A stretch of DNA of 33,623 bases, from the NCBI GenBank assembly GCA_003978695.1, contig QNYF01000065.1, forward strand, positions 1 to 33,623. Reading direction: 5' to 3'. The DNA is from Desulfobulbus sp. Its GTDB lineage: Bacteria > Desulfobacterota > Desulfobulbia > Desulfobulbales > Desulfobulbaceae. Of the stretch, positions 1 through 6,627 are shown one piece after another (positions within the stretch are counted from its first letter, which is position 1; each line of letters begins with the position of its first letter). A program made the translations under genes and the position numbers. The notes below the pieces were generated by a model that was not told the DNA's origin, ran no database searches, and saw only the letters and a list, made by a program, of their open reading frames with translations.

Positions 1-135
1 CGATTTGCCGCACCCCGATGGCCCGATAAGCGCCGTCACTTCACCGGTGGGTATTTGCGTATTGACCGAAAAGAGCGCTTGGCTTTTTCCGTAGTAGAAG
101 TTGAGATCACGAGTCTCTATTTTATAGGTTGTCAC
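1..135 (-). CDS. pstB: Phosphate ABC transporter ATP-binding protein PstB (5' part, runs off window edge)
   Basis: The reverse strand reads from a GTG at 133-135 into an N-terminus typical of PstB: a short start, then [11 protein letters not shown], a strand-turn region, and the Walker A motif GPSGCGKS at the window edge. PstB is the cytoplasmic ATPase that drives the PstSCA high-affinity phosphate importer. The GTG start is supported by AAAGGAGT seven bases upstream. The first 14 bases overlap the 3' end of the sensor kinase gene, so translation may be coupled. Only about 45 residues are visible, so the rest of the protein and any pstSCA/phoU neighbours cannot be checked. The tyrosine-rich A-loop before Walker A and the GPSGCGKS form both favour PstB over a generic ABC ATPase. 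Confidence 0.82.
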   Translation of the reverse strand, partial: MTTYKIETRDLNFYYGKSQALFSVNTQIPTGEVTALIGPSGCGKS

Positions 136-1531
136 GAGATGACTCCTTTGTAGTTGCAGTGGGAAGGGTGAGAATAAAAGTGCTTCCTTTACCTAAGGTG
201 CTCTCAACAGAACACGAGCCGTTGTGGATACCAATGATGTGCTTTACAATGGAGAGTCCAAGTCCCGTTCCACCGATAGAGCGGTCTCGTCCGGTGTCCA
301 CGCGATAGAATCGCTCAAAGAGGCGGGGAATATGCTCTTGGGCTATTCCCGTTCCGTTGTCTTGCACCGTAAGGGTGATGGTATCGTCATTTTTAGTGAG
401 TCCAAGGGTGATAGTGCTTCCACGGGGGCTGTACTTAATGGCATTGTCCACAAGATTTGCCCATACCTGGTTTATGCGCTGTTGGTCGGCAAGCACTATG
501 ATGTCCGGTTGCGGGCGAAAATGAATGGTGATGTTCTTTTCTTCAGCAAGAATTGAGTAAAGGTCGAGTACATTTTCAACAGTTGCTGCAAGGTCAAGCG
601 GGACAAGTTTAAGTTTTACCGTATCTGCCTCTGCCTCGGCAACGTTAAGCATTGTGTTGAGCATGGAGAGCAGGCTGTCGGATTCTTCCAGACAGTCGGC
701 AAGGGCTTCCCGCAGGTGCTCGGGGTCGTCCTCCTTGTGGAGACTATATTCGGCAATGGCCCGCAGACGTGTGATGGGGGTGCGAAGGTCATGGGCTACA
801 TTGTCCATTGATTCCTGTAATTCACGGGTTAACTGCCGGTGACGGAAGAGCAGTTTGTTAACGGCCTGGACCAGGAGTTGCTCCCCGCCATTCATCGAGG
901 ATGCGGATTGCATGGGATCGGTTTTTCCCGGGTCCAGTCGCTCTATTTTGCCAGCGAGTTGTCTGGACGTTTTTTCCGCCCGTTTCCAGGCTATCCGGGC
1001 CGGGATAAAACACAAGAGCAGGAAGAACAATGTTGCCAGTGTCAGTAAAGCAATGAGGTTTTTACAGAGGTTCCAGCTCGCATTGCTGTTTATTCCGACC
1101 TGCAGGGTGGTTCCGTCTTGAAGCTGTGTCGCCGCAACCGACCATCCACCCCAATGAGTACCGCTTTGCAGGCTGTGCCACAGCAGATTATCTGCTACGG
1201 AAAAGCTGCTGAAATCTGGTAGGGGAACGGTTGGATCGGGCCTGTTGTTACTTATGAGCACAAGCCTAAGTGCGGGGCTTTCCAGGCGAAGAAAGCTTCC
1301 GGAAACCGTTGAGGGCGACAAAAAAGACAATTGCAGAGCTGATGGACCCTGCCGGTTGTAGACAGCTTGAAAAGAGTGCAGTTGCTGCTGAACTTTCACC
1401 TGTTCCTGCTGGCGCAGGTAAAAATAAATGACAGCAGTAGTTGTGAAGAAAAAAAGGAGCGTACATATCCAGTAGGGGATGACGTGGTAAATCAGTGTAC
1501 GAAACGAAAAGTCAATCCGTTTTGATGACAT
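122..1531 (-). CDS. Membrane sensor histidine kinase (OmpR-partner, CusS-like architecture)
   Basis: This 469-aa kinase phosphorylates the response regulator encoded just upstream. It has a first membrane segment at about residues 15-38, a periplasmic sensor of about 115 residues, a second membrane segment at about 157-178 and a HAMP-like linker. The HisKA block [10 protein letters not shown] carries the likely phospho-accepting His247. The ATPase boxes follow: N box VDNAIKYSP near 361-369, G1 DNGTGI near 391, F box ERFYR, and G2 [10 protein letters not shown] near 420. No PAS domain separates HAMP from HisKA, unlike classical PhoR, and the VAHDLRTP form is common in metal- and envelope-stress kinases. 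Its ATG overlaps the regulator's 3' end by 20 bases and its own end overlaps pstB by 14. The signal sensed is unknown; gene order suggests phosphate or metal status. Confidence 0.9.
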   Translation of the reverse strand: MSSKRIDFSFRTLIYHVIPYWICTLLFFFTTTAVIYFYLRQQEQVKVQQQLHSFQAVYNRQGPSALQLSFLSPSTVSGSFLRLESPALRLVLISNNRPDPTVPLPDFSSFSVADNLLWHSLQSGTHWGGWSVAATQLQDGTTLQVGINSNASWNLCKNLIALLTLATLFFLLLCFIPARIAWKRAEKTSRQLAGKIERLDPGKTDPMQSASSMNGGEQLLVQAVNKLLFRHRQLTRELQESMDNVAHDLRTPITRLRAIAEYSLHKEDDPEHLREALADCLEESDSLLSMLNTMLNVAEAEADTVKLKLVPLDLAATVENVLDLYSILAEEKNITIHFRPQPDIIVLADQQRINQVWANLVDNAIKYSPRGSTITLGLTKNDDTITLTVQDNGTGIAQEHIPRLFERFYRVDTGRDRSIGGTGLGLSIVKHIIGIHNGSCSVESTLGKGSTFILTLPTATTKESSRDNL

Positions 1532-2186
1532 AGCCCATCCCGCGGACAGTGTGGATCAGTTTTGGTGAAAAATCCTTGTCAACTCTGTTACGCAGCCGGC
1601 AGACAAGGACATCAACAACATTGGTCTGCGGGTCGAAACTGTAGTCATAGACGTTTTCAAGGATTGCTGTTTTGGAGACAATCCGTCCCTGGTTGCGCAA
1701 CAGATATTCCAGCAGAGAAAACTCTTTGGCAGGCAGCTCTATTTTTTTGTTCTGGCGGGTAACCTCACGGGACAGCAGGTCCATATTCAGATCGGCAATA
1801 TGCAGATTGTGGCTGTCCACGGATCTGGAATCTCGTCTGATAAGAGCCTGAATGCGGGCCAGCAGTTCGGCAAAGGAGAATGGTTTGACCAGATAATCAT
1901 CACTTCCCTTTTGCAGGCCGGTGATGCGGTCCTCAACGCTTCGTTTGGCACTGAGGATGAGCACCGGAGTCGTTATCCCCTGTTTTCTGATGTTTTCGAT
2001 GATGGTGAGGCCGTCCATGGAGGGCAGCATGATGTCGACGACTGCGGCATCATAAGTCGTGGCCTCAAACAGGGAAAGCCCGTCAAGTCCGTCTGCGACA
2101 AGGTCGACAGTCAGCCCAGCTTCCCGTAATCCTTTACGGATAAATGAGCCTATTTTTTCATCATCTTCTATGACAAGAATACGCAT
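1512..2186 (-). CDS. OmpR-family DNA-binding response regulator
   Basis: This 224-aa transcription regulator pairs with the adjacent kinase. The receiver domain starts MRILVIEDD, with acidic residues at 8-9, the phospho-acceptor Asp51 in VVDIMLPSMDG, and the conserved Lys101 in YLVKPF. A winged-helix trans_reg_C domain follows, ending [11 protein letters not shown]. The ORF track begins 48 residues earlier inside feoB. I chose the ATG at 2186 because receiver homology begins exactly there; a GGAGG lies 13 bases upstream, a long but usable spacing. The gene lies 50 bases after feoB in the same direction and overlaps the kinase start by 20 bases. Its subfamily resembles CusR/QseB-type regulators, but the target genes cannot be read from sequence. 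Confidence 0.92.
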   Translation of the reverse strand: MRILVIEDDEKIGSFIRKGLREAGLTVDLVADGLDGLSLFEATTYDAAVVDIMLPSMDGLTIIENIRKQGITTPVLILSAKRSVEDRITGLQKGSDDYLVKPFSFAELLARIQALIRRDSRSVDSHNLHIADLNMDLLSREVTRQNKKIELPAKEFSLLEYLLRNQGRIVSKTAILENVYDYSFDPQTNVVDVLVCRLRNRVDKDFSPKLIHTVRGMGYVIKTD

Positions 2187-2236
2187 GGCTAAGCAAAATC
2201 CTCCATCTGATGAAGATAAAGCTTTTTTAAGCCGTG

Positions 2237-4396
2237 TCAAGCAAGCCCCAGCAAGATACCTGCCTGATAGATGGCCACAGAGAGAATGAGGGCAAACACG
2301 GTGTTGAATCCCATGGAAAAAAAAGCCCATTTCCAGGAGCCTGCTTCATTTGCAATAGCAACAATGGTCACAAAACAGGGAGCGTAAAACATAATAAAGG
2401 CAAGCACGGAAAGACCTACAACAGGGTTCCAGTGCGGGTCTCTGGCCAGACGATCTTTAAGTGATGTCGTGTTCTGCGAATCAATATCCCCAAGGGAGTA
2501 AGCTGTACCAAGGGTTGAAACAATGACTTCTTTTGCGGCAAATCCTCCAACCAGTGCAATATTCGTCCGCCAGTCAAAACCCGCATAATGACTCACCGGC
2601 TCAAGGGCAATGCCTATTCGTCCGGCAAGAGAGTTGCGAAGTTTCGCTTCGGCCTCAAGGCCATTAATTTTTGCAAGTTCATCTTGAATGTCAGCTGATT
2701 GTGAGGAGGTTGTCTCCTGTCGCATCTGGTCAAATACGGCTGCTTCCTGATGCGGCAGTCCTGGATATGTCATCATTGCCCAGAGCAGGATAGATATTCC
2801 CAGAATGACTGTGCCTGCTTTTTTTATGTACTGCCAGGTACGTTCCCAGGTGTGAATGAACAGTCCTTTCAGGGTCGGGAACCTGTACGGAGGCAGCTCC
2901 ATCACAAATGGAGTTGATTCTCCTTTAAGCACTGTCATCCGCAGGAATTTTGCAGCCATCAGGGCAACGATCCAGGCGGCAACAGTGGCCAGAAACATGT
3001 AACGGGCCTGATGAGACGAGAAAAACGCGCCGATAATCAGGGTGAGAACAGGCAGCTTGGCACCGCAGTTCATAAAGGGAACCGTCAGCAGGGTGGCCAT
3101 GCGCTCTTTAGGAGAACGAAGGGTTCGGGTCGCCATAACTCCAGGAACAGCGCATCCTCCGGCAATTCCGCCTGAAACAATAAATGGCATGACAGAGGAG
3201 CCGTGCAGACCAAAAAAATGAAAGATACGGTCCATCATAAAAGCGACCCGGGCCAGATAGCCGGAATCTTCCAGCACTGCTATGCCAAAGAACATGAACA
3301 TAATGATGGGGACAAAGCCAAGAACCCCGCCAACACCGTCAATAACCCCGGAAATGATCATGGATTTAATCGGACCGTCCGGGAGGATCGAGTCGACAGT
3401 CTGGCTGAGGAGTGCAAAAAGGGAAGCAAGCCAGTCAACGAGAAAGGTCGAGAAATTAAAGGTAAAACTATACAGGGTAAAAAGGATGGCGGCCATGATA
3501 AGAGGGCCGATAATCCTGTTGGTGACAATTTTATCTATTTTGTCAGATGTATAAAGGCGGTTATTGTCAAAGGTTCTGGTGACCACCTCCTGTCTGAGAA
3601 TGGATTTGATAAACCCATACCTGTGATCGGCAATGACGGCTTCAGGGAAGGCATCAACCGTTGTCTGGAGATGATGTGTAAGGGTCTCACTTCGCTGGAC
3701 AAGGGTCCGGGTGACTTCACTGTCAGCAGCTTGGGCCTTATCAAGAATCTGTTCGTCATTTTCAAGGATCTTCAGGCCGGTCCAGCGGGCAGGGTAGGTG
3801 TCAGTGAGCAGATGTGAGTTTTCAATCCTGGGGATGATTTCTCTCAACGCTTCGTCAATGTCGGGGCCATAGCGCAAAAGAGTCGGGGGATGATCCCTCT
3901 CACCACTGGCCGTAAGCACGGTTGTAAATAATTCATCAACCCCCTGTCCTGAGCGGGCAATAATGGGAACGACGGGAACACCGAGGAGTTTTGCAAGTTT
4001 TTGTGTATGGATTTTAATGCCCCGTTTTTCCGCCACGTCCACCATGTTCAGGGCAATCACAAGCGGGATGCCGAGTTCCAGAAACTGGGTTGTCAGGTAG
4101 AGATTTCGTTCAAGGTTGGAGGCATCGACAATGTCGATGACCATGTCGGGTTTTTCATTGACCAGATAGTCTCTTGCAACGAGTTCCTCAACTGAATAAG
4201 CGGTCAGGGAATAGGTCCCTGGAAGGTCGATTATTCTGATCGAGTTGGTGTTAAAAGTAAAAAAACCTTCTTTCTTGTCAACTGTGACGCCTGGATAATT
4301 CCCCACATGCTGCCTTGCCCCGGTCAGGTGGTTGAACAGGGTGGTCTTGCCGGAATTGGGATTTCCGGCAAGGGTAATATGTAATGGGTTGTTCAC
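2237..4396 (-). CDS. feoB: Ferrous iron transporter FeoB
   Basis: FeoB is the inner-membrane Fe2+ permease with a cytosolic N-terminal GTPase. Visible G motifs are GNPNSGKT (G1), VGNYPGVTV (G2 region), DLPG (G3) and NMVD (G4). The helical spacer domain follows, then the membrane core with the two gate motifs GGCAVPGVMATRT and MNCGAKLPVLTLI. The ORF track starts at an ATG at 4429 giving 730 aa. I prefer GTG at 4396 (719 aa) because CCAGGAG lies eight bases before it and the GTPase fold begins right after, as in other FeoBs; the upstream ATG has no clear ribosome binding site. It follows feoA and the small Cys-rich protein in the same direction, and the response regulator lies 50 bases downstream. 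Confidence 0.96.
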   Translation of the reverse strand: MNNPLHITLAGNPNSGKTTLFNHLTGARQHVGNYPGVTVDKKEGFFTFNTNSIRIIDLPGTYSLTAYSVEELVARDYLVNEKPDMVIDIVDASNLERNLYLTTQFLELGIPLVIALNMVDVAEKRGIKIHTQKLAKLLGVPVVPIIARSGQGVDELFTTVLTASGERDHPPTLLRYGPDIDEALREIIPRIENSHLLTDTYPARWTGLKILENDEQILDKAQAADSEVTRTLVQRSETLTHHLQTTVDAFPEAVIADHRYGFIKSILRQEVVTRTFDNNRLYTSDKIDKIVTNRIIGPLIMAAILFTLYSFTFNFSTFLVDWLASLFALLSQTVDSILPDGPIKSMIISGVIDGVGGVLGFVPIIMFMFFGIAVLEDSGYLARVAFMMDRIFHFFGLHGSSVMPFIVSGGIAGGCAVPGVMATRTLRSPKERMATLLTVPFMNCGAKLPVLTLIIGAFFSSHQARYMFLATVAAWIVALMAAKFLRMTVLKGESTPFVMELPPYRFPTLKGLFIHTWERTWQYIKKAGTVILGISILLWAMMTYPGLPHQEAAVFDQMRQETTSSQSADIQDELAKINGLEAEAKLRNSLAGRIGIALEPVSHYAGFDWRTNIALVGGFAAKEVIVSTLGTAYSLGDIDSQNTTSLKDRLARDPHWNPVVGLSVLAFIMFYAPCFVTIVAIANEAGSWKWAFFSMGFNTVFALILSVAIYQAGILLGLA

Positions 4397-4486
4397 CGTG
4401 ATCTTCTCCTGGGAGTCAAGCGGCCGCATTGTATGCGATCCGCTTCATTATTTTCGCAAGGTCAGTGTACATCTGTGTATACGAAG

Positions 4487-4520
4487 GCCTATCGGGGCAT
4501 TGAGCAATGCCCCGATAGGC
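4487..4520 (-). repeat. Perfect 15-bp stem-loop in the feoB leader
   Basis: GCCTATCGGGGCATT and its exact reverse complement flank a four-base GAGC loop, between the small Cys-rich gene (ends 4549) and feoB (starts 4396). Neither side is followed by a T-tract, so it does not look like a standard intrinsic terminator. It could be an mRNA-stabilising or processing hairpin that sets feoB output relative to upstream genes, or a dispersed palindromic repeat. Confidence 0.8.
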
Positions 4521-4548
4521 TACTGTAACTAGCGGTGCCTGCCGCGGA

Positions 4549-4725
4549 TCATTTTTCCTCAGTTTCCTTATGCTGGCTGAGGGGAAAGGAAGAACATCCT
4601 GACTCGCTGCAGCCATAACAGCATCCTCCACACGACGAGGAGCCGGGGCGAAATACAGCCAGCAGCTTTCTGCCGACATAGATAAGAGCGACAAGAATAA
4701 TGAGCGAAACTATAATGGTTTGCAT
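4549..4725 (-). CDS. FeoB-associated Cys-rich small membrane protein
   Basis: This 58-aa gene is too short for the ORF track. It begins MQTIIVSLIILVALIYVG, a single membrane helix, followed by a basic stretch (RKLLAVFR) and a Cys-rich tail with the pattern C-GG-CC-YG-C-x4-C, ending in a polar acidic tail. This matches the FeoB-associated Cys-rich membrane protein family (Pfam FeoB_associated), small partners found next to feoB and proposed to act as accessory or metal-sensing subunits. AAAGGA lies about eight bases before the ATG. It sits between feoA and feoB, downstream of a promoter with a palindromic operator. The 92-aa ORF listed at 4416-4694 is an out-of-frame shadow of it. Confidence 0.9.
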   Translation of the reverse strand: MQTIIVSLIILVALIYVGRKLLAVFRPGSSSCGGCCYGCSESGCSSFPLSQHKETEEK

Positions 4726-4748
4726 TTTAGGGTCCTTTTAAGGGATGT

Positions 4749-4777
4749 GTTTTAGGCGCGCCTAAACCTGTCAGCAA
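4749..4777 (-). promoter_or_regulatory. Predicted promoter with palindromic metalloregulator operator for small-protein/feoB
   Basis: The palindrome TTTAGGCGCGCCTAAA (4751-4766) is perfect over 16 bases. On the minus strand a -35-like TTGCTG (4772-4777) and -10-like TAAAAC (4749-4754) are spaced by 17 bases, so the palindrome covers the spacer and -10. The start codon of the small Cys-rich protein is 24 bases downstream. The half-site TTTAGG resembles DtxR/IdeR/MntR-family operators more than a Fur box. The identity of the regulator is inference. Confidence 0.55.
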
Positions 4778-4789
4778 AAAAAAAGAACT

Positions 4790-5134
4790 TTACATGGGAG
4801 TAACAAAAATATTGTCTGCGGTCAGCTGATCCAGACTGAGTGTTCCTCCATTTACCTTGACCATACATCTATGCCCCTTGCCATGGCGACGGCCTTGTCC
4901 ACGTCTTCGAGCCGGGCATAACAGCTCCATTTCTGTGCCTGGCAAAACGCCAAGGTTAGCCATCCTGGCACAGGATTTTCGATCTCCACTGATTTTGCAG
5001 ACCTTGACTTTGCCGCATCCGCAACGTTCTGTAAGGGGGCGGGCATCAGTGGGGCATTCAACTTTGAGTCGATTGCAGTTACTGTCGGTACCATTCAGGC
5101 ATTGACAGGTTATGTCAGGATGATTTTTAGTCAT
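4790..5134 (-). CDS. feoA: FeoA-domain protein with Cys-rich N-terminal extension
   Basis: The C-terminal ~80 residues form a FeoA SH3-like domain: LTERCGCGKVKVCKI, then MANLGVLPGTEMELL, then VKVNGGTLSLDQLTADNIFV. FeoA is a small cytosolic partner of FeoB. This 114-aa version is longer than typical FeoA (about 75-85 aa). It carries a ~30-residue N-terminal extension with CQC and two further cysteines, and a very basic Arg/Gly/His loop between the last strands. Ten cysteines in 114 residues is unusual. The ORF track starts at a TTG at 5176; I chose the ATG at 5134 because the TTG lies inside the predicted operator/promoter. It heads the feo gene set. Confidence 0.88.
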   Translation of the reverse strand: MTKNHPDITCQCLNGTDSNCNRLKVECPTDARPLTERCGCGKVKVCKISGDRKSCARMANLGVLPGTEMELLCPARRRGQGRRHGKGHRCMVKVNGGTLSLDQLTADNIFVTPM

Positions 5135-5157
5135 ATCACTCTTTATTAAAAGTTGAG

Positions 5158-5189
5158 TTTTAGGTACACCAAACAATGTGCACTGTCAA
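5158..5189 (-). promoter_or_regulatory. feoA: Predicted feoA promoter with imperfect operator palindrome
   Basis: TTTTAGGTACACCAAACA (5158-5175) matches the perfect palindrome at 4751 in its outer TTTTAGG and CC-AAAC elements, with degenerate centre. On the minus strand a consensus TTGACA lies at 5184-5189, and the -10 position 17 bases later (TACCTA, 5161-5166) falls inside the palindrome. A repressor bound here would block feoA transcription. The shared motif suggests one regulator for both feo promoters. Confidence 0.45.
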
Positions 5190-5238
5190 TATCTTTTGCA
5201 AGGTTTTTTTAGGATAATCAGGTAATATAAAGTTTGTT

Positions 5239-5254
5239 CCTGCAGATTTGCAGG
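5239..5254. repeat. Short palindrome in feoA/CDF divergent spacer
   Basis: CCTGCA-GATT-TGCAGG forms a perfect six-base inverted repeat about 40 bases upstream of the CDF start. It could be an operator for the transporter gene or a transcript hairpin. No further evidence is available. Confidence 0.35.
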
Positions 5255-5293
5255 GCACTGAAACAGCCTTATTAAGAAATACTTCTCTCCTCT

Positions 5294-6451
5294 ATGCCTT
5301 CTGAACAATCAAAACAGAATTTGCTCTCCGCCCGGAAAAGAGCTGCTGTTTCTATCGCTCTTAATATTGCTCTTACGGCAGGGAAGGGTATTGCCGGGGT
5401 TGCCTCGTCTTCCACCGCTCTTATTGGTGATGCCATTCATTCAGCGACGGACGTTTTGGCATCCATCGCTGCTTTTGTCGGCCTCTGGGTTGCCGGGCGG
5501 GAGCATCCATCATTCCCCTATGGCCTCTATAAAGCGGAAACCGTAGCCACTCTTATAACGTCGATTGCCGTCATTGTCGCCGCTTATGAAATAGGCAGGC
5601 AGGCATTTTTTGGCACGAATCGTTTGCCGGACACGGCCATTGCCCTTCCTGTGGCTGCTGTTTCACTTATTGTCGCATTATGTTTTGGTCTCTATCAGCT
5701 CAAGGCAGGGAAAAGGCTGCATTCACCCGCTCTACAGGCCGATGCCCGTGATTATCTGGCCGATGCCATGTCTACCGGCATTGTCCTTATCGGACTGGTT
5801 TTTACAAAATTTGGTTATCCTCTGGACAGATGGGCTGCTGCTGTGGTCTCTCTTTATGTCTTTCGGGCAGGCTCGGCATTGCTGCTGACAGCCTTAAAAG
5901 ATCTGCTTGATGCCTCGATTGACCGGGAAACAGAGCGGAAAATAATTGCAATGGTTGAGCAGCATCCCCGTATTACCAGAGTTAAACAATGCCTCAGCCG
6001 GACAGCCGGCGGCAGGTTCATTGTTGACATGGATGTTGTCATGCATACCCCATCGCACCGTATAGCTGATCATGTTGCCGACCGTCTGGAGATTCTCATC
6101 CCGCAGAAGTTTCCTCTGGTGGTCATGGCCCGCATCCGACCGCATTACAGCGAAGATACTTCAGTTAAACGAATAACTCCTGTCCAGCGCCCTGAAGGAG
6201 AGGTTTCTGCTCATTTTGTCACGGCCCCCTGGTTCTTGGTAGAGACCGTTGATACGCAAAACAATCATGTCGTTAAACGGAATTTTGTGGAAAATCCCCA
6301 TGTTGCCGCAAAAAAGAAAAAAGGACTCCTGGTCGGAACATGGCTGCTGTCTTTAAAGCCAGATGAGGTGAGAGTACCGGATGGCCATGATGGAACGGCA
6401 ATTGTTCTTTTAAGGGAATCAGGGATCGAAATACGGTCTATACCCGGCTAG
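5294..6451 (+). CDS. Cation diffusion facilitator fused to a NifX/NifB-like C-terminal domain
   Basis: Residues ~1-205 form a six-helix CDF transporter that exports divalent metal in exchange for protons. The TM2 site is DAIHSATD (Asp46, His49, Asp53), and the TM5 site is DYLAD (Asp153, Asp157) instead of the His-x3-Asp of zinc CDFs. The cytoplasmic CDF dimerisation domain spans ~207-285. An extra ~90 residues follow (HFVTAPWFLVETVD, an ENPH motif, and a C-terminal GHDGTAIVLLRESGIEIRSI) that resemble the dinitrogenase iron-molybdenum cofactor (NifX/NafY) domain. Standard CDFs are about 300 aa, so 385 aa fits a fusion. It is divergent from feoA. The TM5 Asp pair and the neighbourhood suggest Fe2+ or Mn2+ as substrate; this is inference. 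No strong ribosome binding site is seen. Confidence 0.88.
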   Translation: MPSEQSKQNLLSARKRAAVSIALNIALTAGKGIAGVASSSTALIGDAIHSATDVLASIAAFVGLWVAGREHPSFPYGLYKAETVATLITSIAVIVAAYEIGRQAFFGTNRLPDTAIALPVAAVSLIVALCFGLYQLKAGKRLHSPALQADARDYLADAMSTGIVLIGLVFTKFGYPLDRWAAAVVSLYVFRAGSALLLTALKDLLDASIDRETERKIIAMVEQHPRITRVKQCLSRTAGGRFIVDMDVVMHTPSHRIADHVADRLEILIPQKFPLVVMARIRPHYSEDTSVKRITPVQRPEGEVSAHFVTAPWFLVETVDTQNNHVVKRNFVENPHVAAKKKKGLLVGTWLLSLKPDEVRVPDGHDGTAIVLLRESGIEIRSIPG

Positions 6452-6627
6452 ATCTTTTGTTGATGCAATCATGCTTTTCACAAGCAGGCCGGAAAAATGG
6501 AAAAAATATTTTTTTATTGTATTTTATCACGTTTTTATAAGAGAATACTGTAAGTGTCTTCGTTCGGTATGAAAGGGATTTTTCCGGAGCAGTATCTGGA
6601 GGCAATTTTTCCGATCAAATCAGGTAA

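Noticed and set aside
122-1531. Calling the kinase PhoR because pstB follows
   Set aside because: It has a sizeable periplasmic sensor, no PAS domain and a VAHDLRTP-type H box, so the name would rest on neighbourhood alone.
2187-2330. 48-residue N-terminal extension of the response regulator in the ORF track
   Set aside because: It overlaps the feoB 3' end, and receiver homology begins exactly at the ATG at 2186.
3203-3817. 204-aa plus-strand ORF opposite feoB
   Set aside because: It is an antisense shadow of the GTPase/membrane core of feoB, with charged low-complexity composition and no recognisable domain.
4416-4694. 92-aa minus-strand ORF between feoA and feoB
   Set aside because: It reads out of frame through the real 58-aa Cys-rich gene and through the hairpin; no domain or ribosome binding site supports it.
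4852-5094. 80-aa minus-strand ORF inside feoA
   Set aside because: It is an alternative frame of feoA, whose own frame has a clear FeoA domain.
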